Made by a program: the position numbers and the translations under genes. A stretch of 64,000 nt of DNA from NCBI GenBank assembly GCA_963855995.1, contig OY979724.1:12384032-12448031 (forward strand). Direction: 5' to 3'. The DNA is from Muricea muricata (lineage: Eukaryota > Cnidaria > Anthozoa > Malacalcyonacea > Plexauridae). The notes beneath the pieces were generated by a model. That model saw only the letters and a list, made by a program, of their open reading frames with translations, had not been told where the DNA came from and did no database searches. Below, piece after piece: positions 23,145 through 35,218 of this stretch. Every line of letters starts with the position of its first letter. Positions within the stretch are counted from its first letter, which is position 1.

Positions 23145-26100
23145 ATGCAAGCTTCGCGTCGAGACGAACAAGTTGTCGAAGCGGAACTTAGCGACCAAGA
23201 AGAGGTACTAGAAAGCGTTTGTTTTTTAGTATAAACGATTTAAATAAATGTTTTGTGAAATTTCCCGTAATCTTTCTACCAAGCCAGAAAGGAGGGGGCT
23301 TCTTTCAATGTAAACAATTGTGTATTTTAACACATTTTTTATACCTTCGTTATTAAATATCTTCACCTACAAAGAGGGGGGAAATTCGGGCTTGCTAGAA
23401 GTGCAAGTGCTCAATCCACTACATCACGGGAGGGTACATGTATACATGTAGACTCCACATTTTACAAACTAATTAAGTTTTATTTGACATACCGACCATT
23501 TTCAATAAATTTACGACCAGCAACGAGACACCCAAACAGGGGATGTCCCCCCCCCTCAATATTCTTCCCTTGGTACGCCTCTGTGGGTGTCCTTGCGCTC
23601 CTTATTAGTTTAATTGTCCCGAATATCTCTTATATTCTCGTGTAAAACTCGTGGGATTGCTCTGAGCTTAACTCTTCATTTAGGAATCGTTTTACTTGGA
23701 CATTGATCTCCTTCAGAACCATGGAATTGTAAGTTTATGATAATAATTTAGTCCTAGATCTTCGTTGTGTTTTGGAGGGTCATCTTATCTCTCCGGCCCC
23801 ACCTAAAGGGTCTAGTCTCGCCCCTAACCCATGCTCTCACTTGCCTCTACTTTGCTTTCAGAACGTCGCTGATATTAAGAAGTTAAAGACTGCTGGAATA
23901 TGCACGATAAAGGTGAACGATTATTTCAAAGATTCCAACACCTGTGTTATTTTTGTAAAATGCTTAATAGTGAATGCTTGAGCTTCATTTTAGGTTATAG
24001 CACAGCTGTATATAAAGCGCTGTTCTCAGTATTTTAAACAGAGTCCCTTCAAAGTTTGCCTGAACATAGAAATCATGTTTCCTATTTGAACTCAATTCTA
24101 ATTTGTTCATTTGCAAACAAATTCCACGCCTTTATCCATAAAAACAATGTCTCTGGACATACGAACGGTAGGAGAGTAAGACGTTACAACCAATAGAGCT
24201 ATGCAATGACTTAAACTAAGTTTCACACGTGCACTATAAAAGATTCTATGGCAAAAGAAGTGAAATGTGTAATGATTTAGACTATCGAGCACCGTCGCCA
24301 TGCTTAACGCACGAGATCTGTGCAAAAATATTCATGTTTTATTTTGTTATTTTCTTGTTGTTGCTTTTTTATCAGGGTGTTCAAATGACGACAAGACGAA
24401 AGTTGTGTCAGATAAAGGGAATATCCGAAGCAAAAATGGAGAAAATTAAAGTATGCGTGTATTTTTGGCACGGCCACGGGGGTTTGGTGCATCTATTATC
24501 TAATTCCACTGCTTGATTTTCTTACAGGAAGCAGCTGCAAAACTGAATGTATGTACAATGTCGTAGATTATAAGCATTTTAGTATCTTGCATGTCTCCAG
24601 GAATGATGTGAAAATGCGAATAATTTTTTGTACATCTTTAGAGCGCTGGTTTTGTAACTGCACTGGAATACAGCGATGCAAGAAAGATGTGCTTTCGAAT
24701 TGCTACTGGTAGTGAAGAACTAGAGTATGTGAGCACTCCATGACCGGGATTTTAAGGATTCTGGGTTGAGAGGGAGGGCAGGAGAGTGATCCTTGAAATC
24801 CGTCCAATTTGACAAACCTTTTTCTGTCACGATGAGTAACTACCAGTTTAATTATTGATCATTTTTATGTTATATTTCTTTTAGCAAGTTGCTTGGAGGT
24901 ACGTTTCTACTGAGTTTAGCTCTATTAAGCAATGAGTCTGAATCATTTTAACCTCTGTGTTATCTTTGTTATAATATAATGACAATCATATTTATCGGAT
25001 GGCGTGTTTCACAGGTGGAATTGAGAGTATGTCTATCACTGAAGTCTTTGGAGGCAAGTTCTTTTTACATGCGCGTTTATTGGGGGACGTTTGAGTTCCT
25101 TTCTTTTGTCTTTGATTGCTATTGTGGGAGGCTCAAGTTTAGATTGTTATTATAGCAAACACGGTTTCATTTGTGTTCTCTTTAGAATTTCGAACAGGCA
25201 AGACCCAACTATCTCACACACTCTGTGGTAGGTATTGTAGACTTCCTAAGCACAAATTTGACTTTCTGTAAGTTTTGATCACTTTGAAAATCATTTTTGA
25301 CTGCCTAAACACATTTGATTCTGTGGATCTCTGGCTATGGTATCTCGCTCGTTTTTGGTATAACATCGCATGGCGTCTTGGAGACTTGTGTTGCGAAGCC
25401 AGTAACGTGGTGATAGCAAGAGGGGCCGGCCTAGCCCTTCCTTCCCCCTCGCTACGTGCCTTCGCCTAAAACAGATTTTTGTGTCAGTAAAAACGAGATT
25501 TATGAAGAGCATTGATATGGTTGTAATGGACCCCCCCCCAAAAAAAGTCCAAAGGAACACCCCTTTAAACGAAATCGTCTCGGGCATAAAAACGGTTGCT
25601 GCGAGGTACGCCTCAAACAATCAGTTCTACACATATGTGGTGCTCTTATCTTAGTTACAGCCCAACTCCCTGGCGCTAATGGTTATTCTGGTGGAAAAGT
25701 CATATTCATTGACACGGAGGTTTGTTCTCAAAGTTGCATTGACATGTGCCTTCAGTTTATTGCCGGATGGATCCAGCGTGAACTGGTTAGGGGGAGAGGG
25801 TGTTCTGCCAGCACTTATGACCACATGTCAAGTACTCTAGTTAAGTAGGACTTAGTTTCCGCCCTTCAAAACACAGGAGTAATTTTTGCACGATAAATAC
25901 ATGACCAAACATGATGCCTTCAGTTTATTGCCGGAAGGATAATAATAGTACCAAGCTATTGTCAATATCTGATGCTTCATTTGCATGTACAGACACTGCA
26001 CATGCAAATACTGTACATGCAAATACTGTACATGCAAATACTGTACATGCAAATACTGTACATGCAAATGAAGCATCAGATATTGACAATAGTTTGGTAC

Positions 26101-29100
26101 TCTAGTCATGGTCGCAATCACTGAATCACAAATGTCTAAAGTGTCTAGTAACCACCACCACCATCTGGCCACGTCCTGTAAATTCATCCCTCGTTTATTG
26201 TCTATATACAAACGCAAAAACACTCAACTGATGTAATTTTATTATTTCAGAATACATTGTATCCTTTTTTTTGTGATTCTGTCATACCAGTTTAAACTTG
26301 TAAAAAATGTTTCATGTTGTATTGTAACTTAACACGATTCAGTCGTCCCGATCGTTTGAGAGAGATCGCGGATCGTTTCAACCTTGATCAGAATGCCATG
26401 TTGGATAACGTCTTGTACTGCAGAGCATACACAAGTAAGAATCGGCTACAGAACTATTTTTGTGGTAGCCAAAATACTACAGTAACACCTGGTTTAAAAA
26501 TCTTGGATATTTTTTTCTGCTGGAAGCATGGTGTTGTTGAATTATTTGATTGACTTACTCTTTGTAATTAGGCGAACATCAGTTTGAATTGCTCGACATG
26601 GTTGCAGCGAAATTCCACGAAGAACCTGGAGTGTTCAAATTACTGGTATGCATAGAAAACATAGGATCTTTCTCTACCTGAACCGATGTAAGCAGCGATC
26701 GCCCTTCATCAGGAAGTTAGTTGTCACTCTACTAACTTTGCGACGAAAGGCCTTCATTCACAAGGTCGATCGAACTGTGTTTACATCGTTTCAGGTATGG
26801 TGAAAGATCTTATGTTTGTGTGTGTTTTTGACTGCATTACCTACACTCGCAACTTTAGTGCGAGATATTATGCATGAAAGATCACTTTCAACCAGATACA
26901 CGTAATATGAAGGAGTCTCTTAATTTCACAGGTTATCGATTCGATTATGGCGTTGTTTCGAGTTGATTTCTGTGGCAGAGGAGAATTGGCAGACAGGCAG
27001 CAAAAACTAGCACAGATGTTATCACGCTTGCAAAAGATTTCCGAAGGTAAAACAACATTTTCTACTGCGATTTTTACTTTCGGTAGGTGTAAATGAGTGA
27101 ATTTCTTACGGATCTTCGCACGGAATCAGTCACCACTCATTCATCGCTAAGATATCTCTTTCGCATCAGTTAAAGGTAGCAAATGTCCTAACGTACGATC
27201 CCCAAACCTTTAATCAGGGTTTGTAAAAAACTTGAATGTGCTTAAATGTCCTTGACCTTCAAACAAAAATTCAAGCCCTTGAAAATCCTTGAATTTATGA
27301 AGAAGTGCTTGAAAGACCTTGAGTTTATCTAGCTCTGACATCTGGACATTTTTTGACATTTGAAAGTTAAATTGCGGTGGTTCATAACTTCTGAATCTGT
27401 TTCAAATTCATTCGGGCTTCAGTTAGAGTATTGTTTAACAACTCTTTTTAGTCCTTGAATTTCCTGATATATGGCCTTGAAAGTCCGTGAAACACTGAAA
27501 CGTCCTTGTAAACGTCCTCTTCTTGACTTGTACAAACCCTGTTTAATGGTACTGATCGATCTCTTTATACTTTCTTACTTGTTCTTGTAATCACTTGTTG
27601 TGTTTCTGCTTTTAGAGTTTAATGTTTCTGTTTTCATTACAAATCAGGTAAGATAATTAGCTTGGATTATTTGTTTAATTATCTTTGATAATCAAAACAA
27701 AAATACCATATGTATGAATTCGAAATGACGTCTTAATTCTGTCCTTTTTAGATGACTGCAGATCCAGGAGGTGAGTTAGACCATGTCTTTTTCATAGACT
27801 ATATATGTCTCAGATGATTCACAACGCAAAAACTAATTTATCTTTTTCTTCATTTTATTTCTTCTTTCGTTGATATCAGCGACAATGAGGTGAGCGTTAA
27901 TATATAGTTCAATAACAATTCAAACACGTACAAAAACAAGATGTAGGCTCCACTGGGTTATGGTAAAGTAGCATGAAATATTGCAGTATCTTTTGTTTGA
28001 TGACACATTTGTTGGAGAACATCTCATAGTTAGTGTGAACAGAATTTTTTTATTGTTGGGTAAAAGGTTTGACTGTGCTATTCTTGTAAAAGGATGATAT
28101 TGGCGTGCTCAGTTTTAGTTTTGTTCCATTCTGCAAAAACAAGACTTAATTGATTACTTAACGGTTTCAGACGTTATTACAACATCATATACACCGATTT
28201 TACATAAAGCCTGATTTGAAAAAGATCGTAATTCATCGGCGATGTCCTTGCGGTCTTATTACTGACTATCAACCATGGATAAAATTCTATATGCCCATCA
28301 TTTTCTCCCTCATGCAGTCGTAATGAACGATAGCAGATCGCCGATAAGTTATGACATAAAAAACAGTCTAAACTCCAAAAGACTTGATTATTGCTTCAGC
28401 TTAAAGGACTTCTCGTTTTAGTTTTCAGGCGGACCCAAAGAAGCCTATTGGTGGCCATATTCTGGCACATGCCTCGACCACACGTATTTCATTGAGAAAA
28501 GGAAGGGGAGAATTGCGAATTGCAAAAATTTATGACAGGTATATATGTTCTGCCGAGTGGGTGTGTGGTTGACAATGCAGTAAAATCCCACATAATAGAA
28601 CCAGGTGATTTTGACTTCAGGCTCGTGGTTCTTATATAACTCGTACTGTAACTGGCTAACATGGTTCTTGACTTCATGGTTCTTATTTCCATTCAAAAAC
28701 AGTTGTCGTTTTAATGAAGTGGGTGCATGTACAATGTGGATGAAAGCCAATGCCAACATGAATTATGTCTTGAAGACTTACTAATTCAAGTAAAATTCTA
28801 AAATAAAAACTTTTTCAAGAACCAGTTAATTTGCCAGCCTCAAGCGGTTGTTGTATTTTGGGTGTTTAATTGCCCAAATTTCACGCTGGTTGTTCCGTAG
28901 CCCACTATTTCTTTTAAGCGGGTTTTTACTGTAATATGTAACCATATTTTGTTGCCACAAATATCAGTGAATTTTGGCCTTAGCAATATATATCTTATAT
29001 AGCCAGCAAATGCATTTCGTTATGGACAAATTATAGTTGTAGCTTACTGGGGGGGATGCTCCACCACCACTAAGGGGGGGGGGGAGATGCCCCTCCACCT

Positions 29101-29240
29101 CTCAGTGTCTGCTGATAGATACATGGTAATGCACGCTTAAATTGGACGCAGTTTATTTTTTCCTTCCTAGTCCTGATTTACCTGAAAATGAGGCGACATT
29201 CGCAGTCACAGCCGGAGGTATCGCTGATGGAAAAGAGTAG
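23145..29240 (+). CDS. DMC1: Meiotic recombinase DMC1, 343 aa in 19 exons
   Basis: RecA/RAD51-family ATPase that forms the strand-exchange filament on single-stranded DNA in meiosis. Exons: 23145-23204, 23684-23728, 23862-23912, 24376-24450, 24528-24548, 24642-24724, 24885-24898, 25015-25053, 25186-25227, 25655-25719, 26251-26258, 26343-26434, 26572-26645, 26932-27046, 27616-27647, 27752-27770, 27880-27889, 28422-28538, 29171-29240. Phases close throughout and give 343 aa (human about 340). Features: N-terminal helix-hairpin-helix ([15 protein letters not shown]), Walker [10 protein letters not shown] near residues 129-137, the IFIDTE segment near 160-165, Walker B KLLVID at about 221-226, and the C-terminal run [20 protein letters not shown]. 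That run and the [13 protein letters not shown] segment match DMC1 and not RAD51. Three microexons (14, 8 and 10 nt) and one GC donor (after 25053) are unusual. Confidence 0.96.
25947..26101. repeat. 46-nt-arm hairpin with tandem ATGCAAAT (octamer) repeats in its loop
   Basis: Arms at 25947-25992 and 26056-26101 are complementary with one mismatch. The loop and right arm carry a 15-bp tandem unit (ATGCAAATACTGTAC). There are five direct ATGCAAAT octamers, plus one inverted in the left arm. It lies in the DMC1 intron immediately upstream of the 8-nt microexon. Confidence 0.9.
26660..26814. repeat. Foldback MITE-like element in a DMC1 intron
   Basis: Termini CATAGGATCTTTCTCTACCTG and CAGGTATGGTGAAAGATCTTATG are inverted, and GATGTAA...CAGCGATCG pairs with CGATCGAACTGTGTTTACATC. 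It starts 15 bp after the exon ending at 26645. Confidence 0.8.
28577..28934. repeat. TIR element with CAGTAAAA ends in the last DMC1 intron
   Basis: Left CAGTAAAATCCCACATAATAG is inverted relative to right TTTTAAGCGGGTTTTTACTG. The interior repeats TGGTTCTT phrases. No coding capacity was recognised and no target duplication is obvious. Confidence 0.6.
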
Positions 29241-30194
29241 CGTTTGTTAAATTATTTATTTCACGTTGAATTCTATCTAAACATAATTTGCAATATGTAA
29301 ATTACTGAATTTAAAATAACATGTAATAAATTTAACATGTTGATGTAAATAAGTTGAAAGATCTATATTTTAAGTTTTTAATTTTAAAATTTATTATTTG
29401 CGACCTGAATCTGTGATCATAGGGCCAGACTCCACATTTTAGCGTATAAATATCAGAATAGTACTATTCCAGCCAACATGCTACAAAATAATATGGTGCA
29501 AATCAGATAAGTGGAATTTGTGAGCAAAAGAGTAAGTAAAAACATTGATTGTATTTTTCTACTTATTATTTAGCTCTTTTATTTTTATAACAATCTTGGT
29601 AGCTCTACATTTTTTGTTTCTCTTAGGTTTTTAAGCCAATCAGTTTAAAAAGGTTTTGACCAATGAAAGATCCCCTGAACTTCCCATGGAAAGGCCCACC
29701 AATCACAAGTCAATGTTAAAAGCACTTGCATGTAAGTTATGTTCAAATTTTGGGCGGTTTTGACCAGATACAGCTCAAGTGTAATAAAAATTTGTGAAGA
29801 TATTGAGTTTTGGTTTTCTACTTTCAATTTGTAGAACTGCTGCCAATATTCCGGGCAAGAAAACGTCTATGTGCGAACAAGGTAAATTTAGATCATGCAT
29901 TTCTAGGGCATATCTTGTTCTCGCAATATTTAGAAAATTCGAAGTCGTTTTTTATGTATGTCTGGTATTGAATTCCTAGGAAAAGTAAACATCTACTAAT
30001 AACTTCTAGCTCGCCATGATCTGTCCTGTAGCTTGTACATGTCTCGCAAAAGCAACACAAAACAACAAACTTGTGTTCTAGTTGTGAATTACAATTAATC
30101 GTCATTGAATACAAACTGTACAGTACAATACACAACATTACATTAAACCTGGACAGGTCCTTACTAGCGACATGAGCACAAAAAACAATCTGGC

Positions 30195-30450
30195 TGATCT
30201 GACCGTGAGTAAAACGCCTGGAACTAGCTACCAAATAGAAATACATTTTGCCATTGTTAATCAATTATATCTTTTGTTTTCCTTTGTTAAACTTGTTGAA
30301 ACTTAGTAAGTGTCTTTAACAAAGAAAATTATAAGTCTGACAGAAATTTAAAAACAAAGTAAATTATATCTAATGAGAAATTTGATGATTTGGATCGAAA
30401 AACAGATTTCTATTTGACAACTAGTGCCAGTACTTTTCCTTGTTTTCAGA
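30195..30450 (-). repeat. Family A MITE-like element, copy 4
   Basis: Begins GATCTGACCGTGAGTAAAACG, then GGAACTAGCTACCAAATAG, and ends ATTTGACAACTAGTGCCAGTAC...TTTTCAGA. Reverse orientation relative to copies 2, 3 and 5. Confidence 0.8.
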
Positions 30451-30956
30451 CAGACCAGTGTTTCAGACCGACTGGATAGTGCGACATAAGCATCGACACA
30501 AGCATAAGACTACGAGCACAAGCTATGGTAGAACAAAAGTAAACTCAACAGAAAAATCTTTCTGCTTTTATCTTAGTAAACCCCTAGGAAAAGTTATCCT
30601 TTGTAATGTTTCTTATGCTAATGTCGCTAGAGAAGATCAGACTTTAAGCTTTCTTCTCTCTGCTTTGTCTTCATGAGCCTCTGAGGAAAAGTTATCCTTT
30701 GCTGTTTATGCTTATGTCGCTAGCGAGGACGAGGCATTACATGTGAGAATTATTACACTTCACTAAATGTTAATGTACAATGTCTCGCTGTCAGTACCAG
30801 CGTTAAGCAATTTCCCACACGCCCAATAATGTCATAACGTTCAACGTCATATTTGTATGGGTCTCAGGATATCCGATACCAGCTCTAATATTACCTGCAC
30901 CTGCGGTACTTGCCCTTGCCGTTAAGTCTCAGCGCGATACATTGCATTGTATAAAA

Positions 30957-31101
30957 CAGTGGCGAAGTCAGCCCGACATTTGGTCATGCAAATGCAATTT
31001 CTCTGTGTTTATGCACCATATAAGGAATAAATTTCTTAAGAAATGAATGATGATTTAAATTTGCATAGCATGACCAAATTGTCGTGCTGGCTTTGCTACT
31101 G
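30957..31101. repeat. Foldback MITE-like element, 'CAGTGGCGAAG' family
   Basis: Termini CAGTGGCGAAGTCAGCCCGAC and GTCGTGCTGGCTTTGCTACTG are inverted. The inner arms TTTGGTCATGCAAAT and ATTTGCATAGCATGACCAAA also pair. About 145 bp. Confidence 0.85.
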
Positions 31102-31398
31102 ATATAATGTCCTACGTGACGTAAGGTTGATCTAGCTTGTCTGGTGCATTCTAAATGTAAACCTGTCTATTGACTGTAAAGTGAAATAGCCGAAACTTTG
31201 AACAGTGGATTCTCATGTCATACCTTCCAGATTCTCCAGCCTTGTATCCCCACCAAAAAAGACAGGACAATTACCAGTGTTTAATAGGCTAATCCTTCCC
31301 TTGTAAAGAAAAGTACATGTGCCATTACCCAAAAGCGTTACCAACGCTAAAGTTGACTTCGATAAAAAAACTACCAATCTACAAGTGTTTCTCAGCGT

Positions 31399-34300
31399 TT
31401 ACGCGACTGATTCACCGCACAAAGTAGTTCCTACCAAACTTTTCCGACGTACATCCAGTTTCTTGATACATCCTTCGCCAACTGAATTCCCGTTCACGTC
31501 CGATGTTTTCGGAATCAAAGGTTGATTCTCGAAAACTTCCCTATCGTCTACGCTAAGACTCGAACCCAGAGAGACGCGGTCTTGGCTGGAGGTTACAGAG
31601 CTCTCTGATATACAACTATCTCGTTTTATCCAGACTTCATACGTCTGTTCATTATCTTTATCCTTCTTGGACAGTTCACTTGGAGTCGTTTCAACATCTC
31701 CGTTACATTCCTCGCCATTAAACCGTCCTTCTAAATACGCGCTAAACGTTTCCCGTTCGCCATTTCTCTCACAAGTAACGGAAGCGTTTTCTGTGTCACG
31801 CTTGCGCCTCCGTATCTCTAAGTTCCCATCATCCTTTGAGGAAACGTTTGTGCTAACGTTTTGCGAGTTAACGGCTTTACCGTTTGGCGTGATACTGAGT
31901 ATTTCGCAAAATCTATTCAAAGGTATAGGGGGACTCTTCGGAACGCCATAATGACTTGTATCGACGTCACTATCTTGGTTATTTTCTGCGTCCGTTCCGT
32001 CTCTGATACAAGTTATATTCTCGTAATAAGGTCGCACTTTCGGGCTCTTGGGAGAGTCGTAGACTTCGGACGGATTCTGCGAGGACTCCGTCGATTCTTG
32101 TAAGTTTTGGTAGCGATTATTGGATATCTGGGGATGTTGGGATACAGCAGGTGTGACCAGGGGAGGCACACCAAATGATTCCCTGATGTTCTGATATTGA
32201 CAGTCAGGAAACGGCATCGCGCCGTTGGTGACTTGGTTAGGAACTCGAGTCTTCACTTCCCGGGGGTTAATTGAATATAGCCCGTCGGAAGTGTCCGCTG
32301 GAGGGTAATAACTATTAGGTCGGGGTGTATGCTTGGTATTTGTGGCGGCCAGTGTATTCAAATTGGGACAAGATTTGCTCAGCGTTCTTCGCTTCGTTTT
32401 AGCACCATCTAAACTTGGTATACAAACGGATTCTTCACTTCCAAATATGATGCTGATGTAGACATGTTTTGATCTTGGTCTTGCTCGAAACGAAGGGTAG
32501 TGTACACTGGCATAAGAATGACGGTTTAGATTCTCCCGCGCGTCCATGTACTGACTGATTCTTGAGTACAAATGTTCTTTATGTTTGCGCAGATTTTCGT
32601 CGCTACTGGCAGGTATAGAAGATACTCTGCTGTAGGGAGGTTCAAGCCGAGACTCCGAGGGGTTCCCCCCTTCACCCTCACCTGGACTCTTCGTTTTAAC
32701 TAAATATGGATTCTCATAAAAATGACTGACGCGTTCCGACTCGAGCAAGGTGCCCACAGATTGCGACATGCGTTTCTTAATTCTGGTCAGCGTGCACTTC
32801 TTTGGATCTGAAGCCACGTGATCACTGAGACGTTCCGCTTCCTTGCTGACGTCAGAGCTACTGACTGACCGCGTGATTGCGTTGAGGAATGGTAACGGAA
32901 TTTGGCGAAGCTTCCTGGGACGCGGTAGTGTGCGGGATATATTCGGCTTCTCTTGTTTTTCTAACTTCAGTTGTTTGAGCAGGCTTCTATCCAAACTGGC
33001 TGCGCAGTATTGGGCAGGTTTAGGGGAGCCGTATGGGGTTTGGGGTAGAGGGCGCTTCGCTATGTCACGCGAGTCTGTGCTCGCATCGAGCGTGTAGGTC
33101 TCGCACACGACGGGGGGAGCGTCTTCGACAGGAATGACGGGAAGAGGTTTCGGGTATAGTTCTTTTGGGGTTTCTTGCGTGGGACTATTGGGTACCTTCT
33201 CAGATGCTATGCTAGTTGAGACGGACGATCGTTGACTCGCATCTGAAAATACAACATATTAATTGGTCAAATGTGAGGTGAAAACACTGATTTTCCTAGA
33301 AATCAAGCTTTCCTATGGTAATTGTACGATTTCAGACAATATCAGAAATTCGTTAAGCTGATACCAAACCATTGACAACTTGTCAACAAGTTAAAGAAAA
33401 GAGTCCCGTTAGTAACAACATTGCCAGCAGTCTGATACAAATTGTTATGTATAAGTTTCACTTTAACGTGTACGAATTCAGGTTTTATACCTGGTCCTAC
33501 AGAACTTGGCATACTCTCTCTCTGTCCCGTAACATCAGTTGAAACACTGGTTTGTTCTCTCGCAGGACAATATTGTGTTTGATCGATGATTTTTATCTCC
33601 ACATCGTCTTGAGCCAACGACCATTCCCTGACGGGCGTCTCCAAGCTTTCGGTTAAAGCAGAGAGTCTTACGCCATCCACGTAGATTCTCTGCGGAGTTT
33701 CGAACGAGTCGACTGGTATCTCGTAACATTGAGCTTCGGCAAGACTGCTGTCCACTGTAAAAATAAGAATTGAAAAGCTACATTAGTTCATTTGTATTTT
33801 TAAAAACTCATCTGTTATAGGGAGAAAGCATGAAAATATGTTTTCCTGGATCAGATATAACGTTTGTTTTGGTAAATTGAGTTCCAACACATGTGCACAA
33901 ATAATTCTCTCATCGTTTCTGAATTTAACACAAGGATATTACAACTATAATACGACAGACATGGCGATAAACAGTTGCACCCCCCCCCCCCCGTCCCAAG
34001 GAAATGTAGATCACTCAAGATGGCGCCCAACGACAGATTCCGCCGTCATATGCAAATGAAGAATTGCCGAGAGACTCGTTGGAGAGGGTAATACTTACTG
34101 TCCAGTCTTTCAAACAGGACTCCAGACTCTCTATAAAGACAAACAATTAAAATGACTTGTGTTATCATTTAATCTGACACATTCTTATCTCAAATACACC
34201 AAGGAACATACCTCGCGAACATCGCCTCGACACTAGGCTCTTGGTTGTTCCACATTGAGTATGTGCCATGGTCTTTTTTCCTGACGAATAGAAAGCCATG

Positions 34301-35218
34301 TTAAGGTTGCAGTCTGAATCAGTTCTACATACTCGAAGTATGCTGTTTTACCTGCTTAATGCAAGTTTGTTTCAAGCTGAATCAAGCCTATTGGCTTCGT
34401 CAAGTTGCAATCAAATCTGAAAATCAGACTAGATGCAACTTGACATTGGCAGACCTGCTGCAAGTTGTTTTAACAACTTGCAACAAGCTTGTGGATAAAA
34501 AGTCTTGACAATCAACTTGCACCAAGCCTGTTGACAACTTGCAGCAGACTTGTTTTCATCAAGCGGGAGTAAATGATGCAAACGTATCCTGATATTGGCT
34601 GCTTGATGACTGCCAGGTAAGAAGACTACTTGCTGCAAACTGTAATTTCTGGCTGTGTAAACTGTCAGAGATGATCTTGCCCCGTATCAGTTATAAAAAC
34701 AACAACAGAGATAAAATGCTTATTCCTAGCTCCCAGAATGTTATCATACAAGATTTCGTGGGATATGAAGATACATGTGGAGTATTTGGGATATGATTAA
34801 TTGCTGACTAAACGCGCATCCTGTATCTCTCGCTTATCATTTCTGCCGGCGGAATCGAAATACCCGAAACCCATTTGCAACATATTTCCGATACTAACCA
34901 TCGATGAAACTTGATCAAACATAAAATCAAGGCGACCACGAACAGACCACCAGTCACAACGATCAAAACTATTTTCCACAAAGAAAATTCTAAAGAAAAA
35001 ATATATTTGATACAAGGTGTATGGCATTTAGTAAAGACAGACAGTACATTATTGACCAGTATGTAATTCACCTTCATCTTCATAAGAATCTGGACTGTTG
35101 GGTCTGAGCGTGGTTTGACCCGGATTAACTTTGGATTGTCTGGCCTCTCCAAGAATATCTGGTTCTTGAGATGATGGTACGTGACTTGTTGCTAGGACAG
35201 TGTTCAACATGAGTGTAC
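31399..35218 (-). CDS. Single-pass membrane protein with about 740-residue tyrosine-rich cytoplasmic tail, 5' incomplete
   Basis: I do not recognise a family. Exons on the complement: 35072-35218, 34899-34989, 34212-34280, 34099-34130, 33491-33754, 31399-33242; phases agree, about 815 codons. The first exon (about 49 codons) is polar and Ser/Pro/acidic and starts mid-codon, so at least one upstream exon (signal peptide or ectodomain) is missing. The next encodes one hydrophobic segment, WKIVLIVVTGGLFVVALILC, followed by basic KFHRWKK, as in a type I membrane protein. The tail is disordered-looking, with no catalytic domain. It has four YxN motifs (YENP, YQNI, YQNL, YENI), further tyrosines in PYSRV, LYSRI, VYDSP, HYGVP and TYEVW contexts, and a class I SH3-type motif RPLPQTP. 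This is the design of a phosphotyrosine scaffold that recruits Grb2-like SH2 proteins. The likeness to LAT, LAX or NTAL is architectural only. The GTG at 33106-33108 is not a start, because the frame runs back into the acceptor at 33242. Confidence 0.75.
34370..34650. repeat. Dispersed repeat, family D
   Basis: Inverted and direct copies of GCAAGTTGTTTTAACAACTTG and CAACAAGCTTG, AATCAACTTGCACCAAGCC. Intronic in the membrane-protein gene, between the TM exon and the exon at 34212. Related to 44760-45005 and 46945-47335. Confidence 0.65.

Larger units (their letters stand above)
29241..31398. other. Convergent intergenic spacer with repeats
   Basis: Lies between the 3' ends of DMC1 (+) and the membrane-protein gene (-). 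No supportable gene. It contains a G-free AT-rich 3' flank of DMC1, family A copy 4 (30195-30450) and a foldback at 30957-31101. A segment at about 30480-30720 shares ACGAGCACAAGCTATGGTAGA motifs, inverted, with 37565-37605. Confidence 0.6.

Noticed and set aside
33106..33108. Start codon of the tyrosine-tail protein at 33108
   Set aside because: The triplet is GTG and the frame continues upstream without a stop to a good acceptor at 33242, joining in phase to the exon at 33491-33754.
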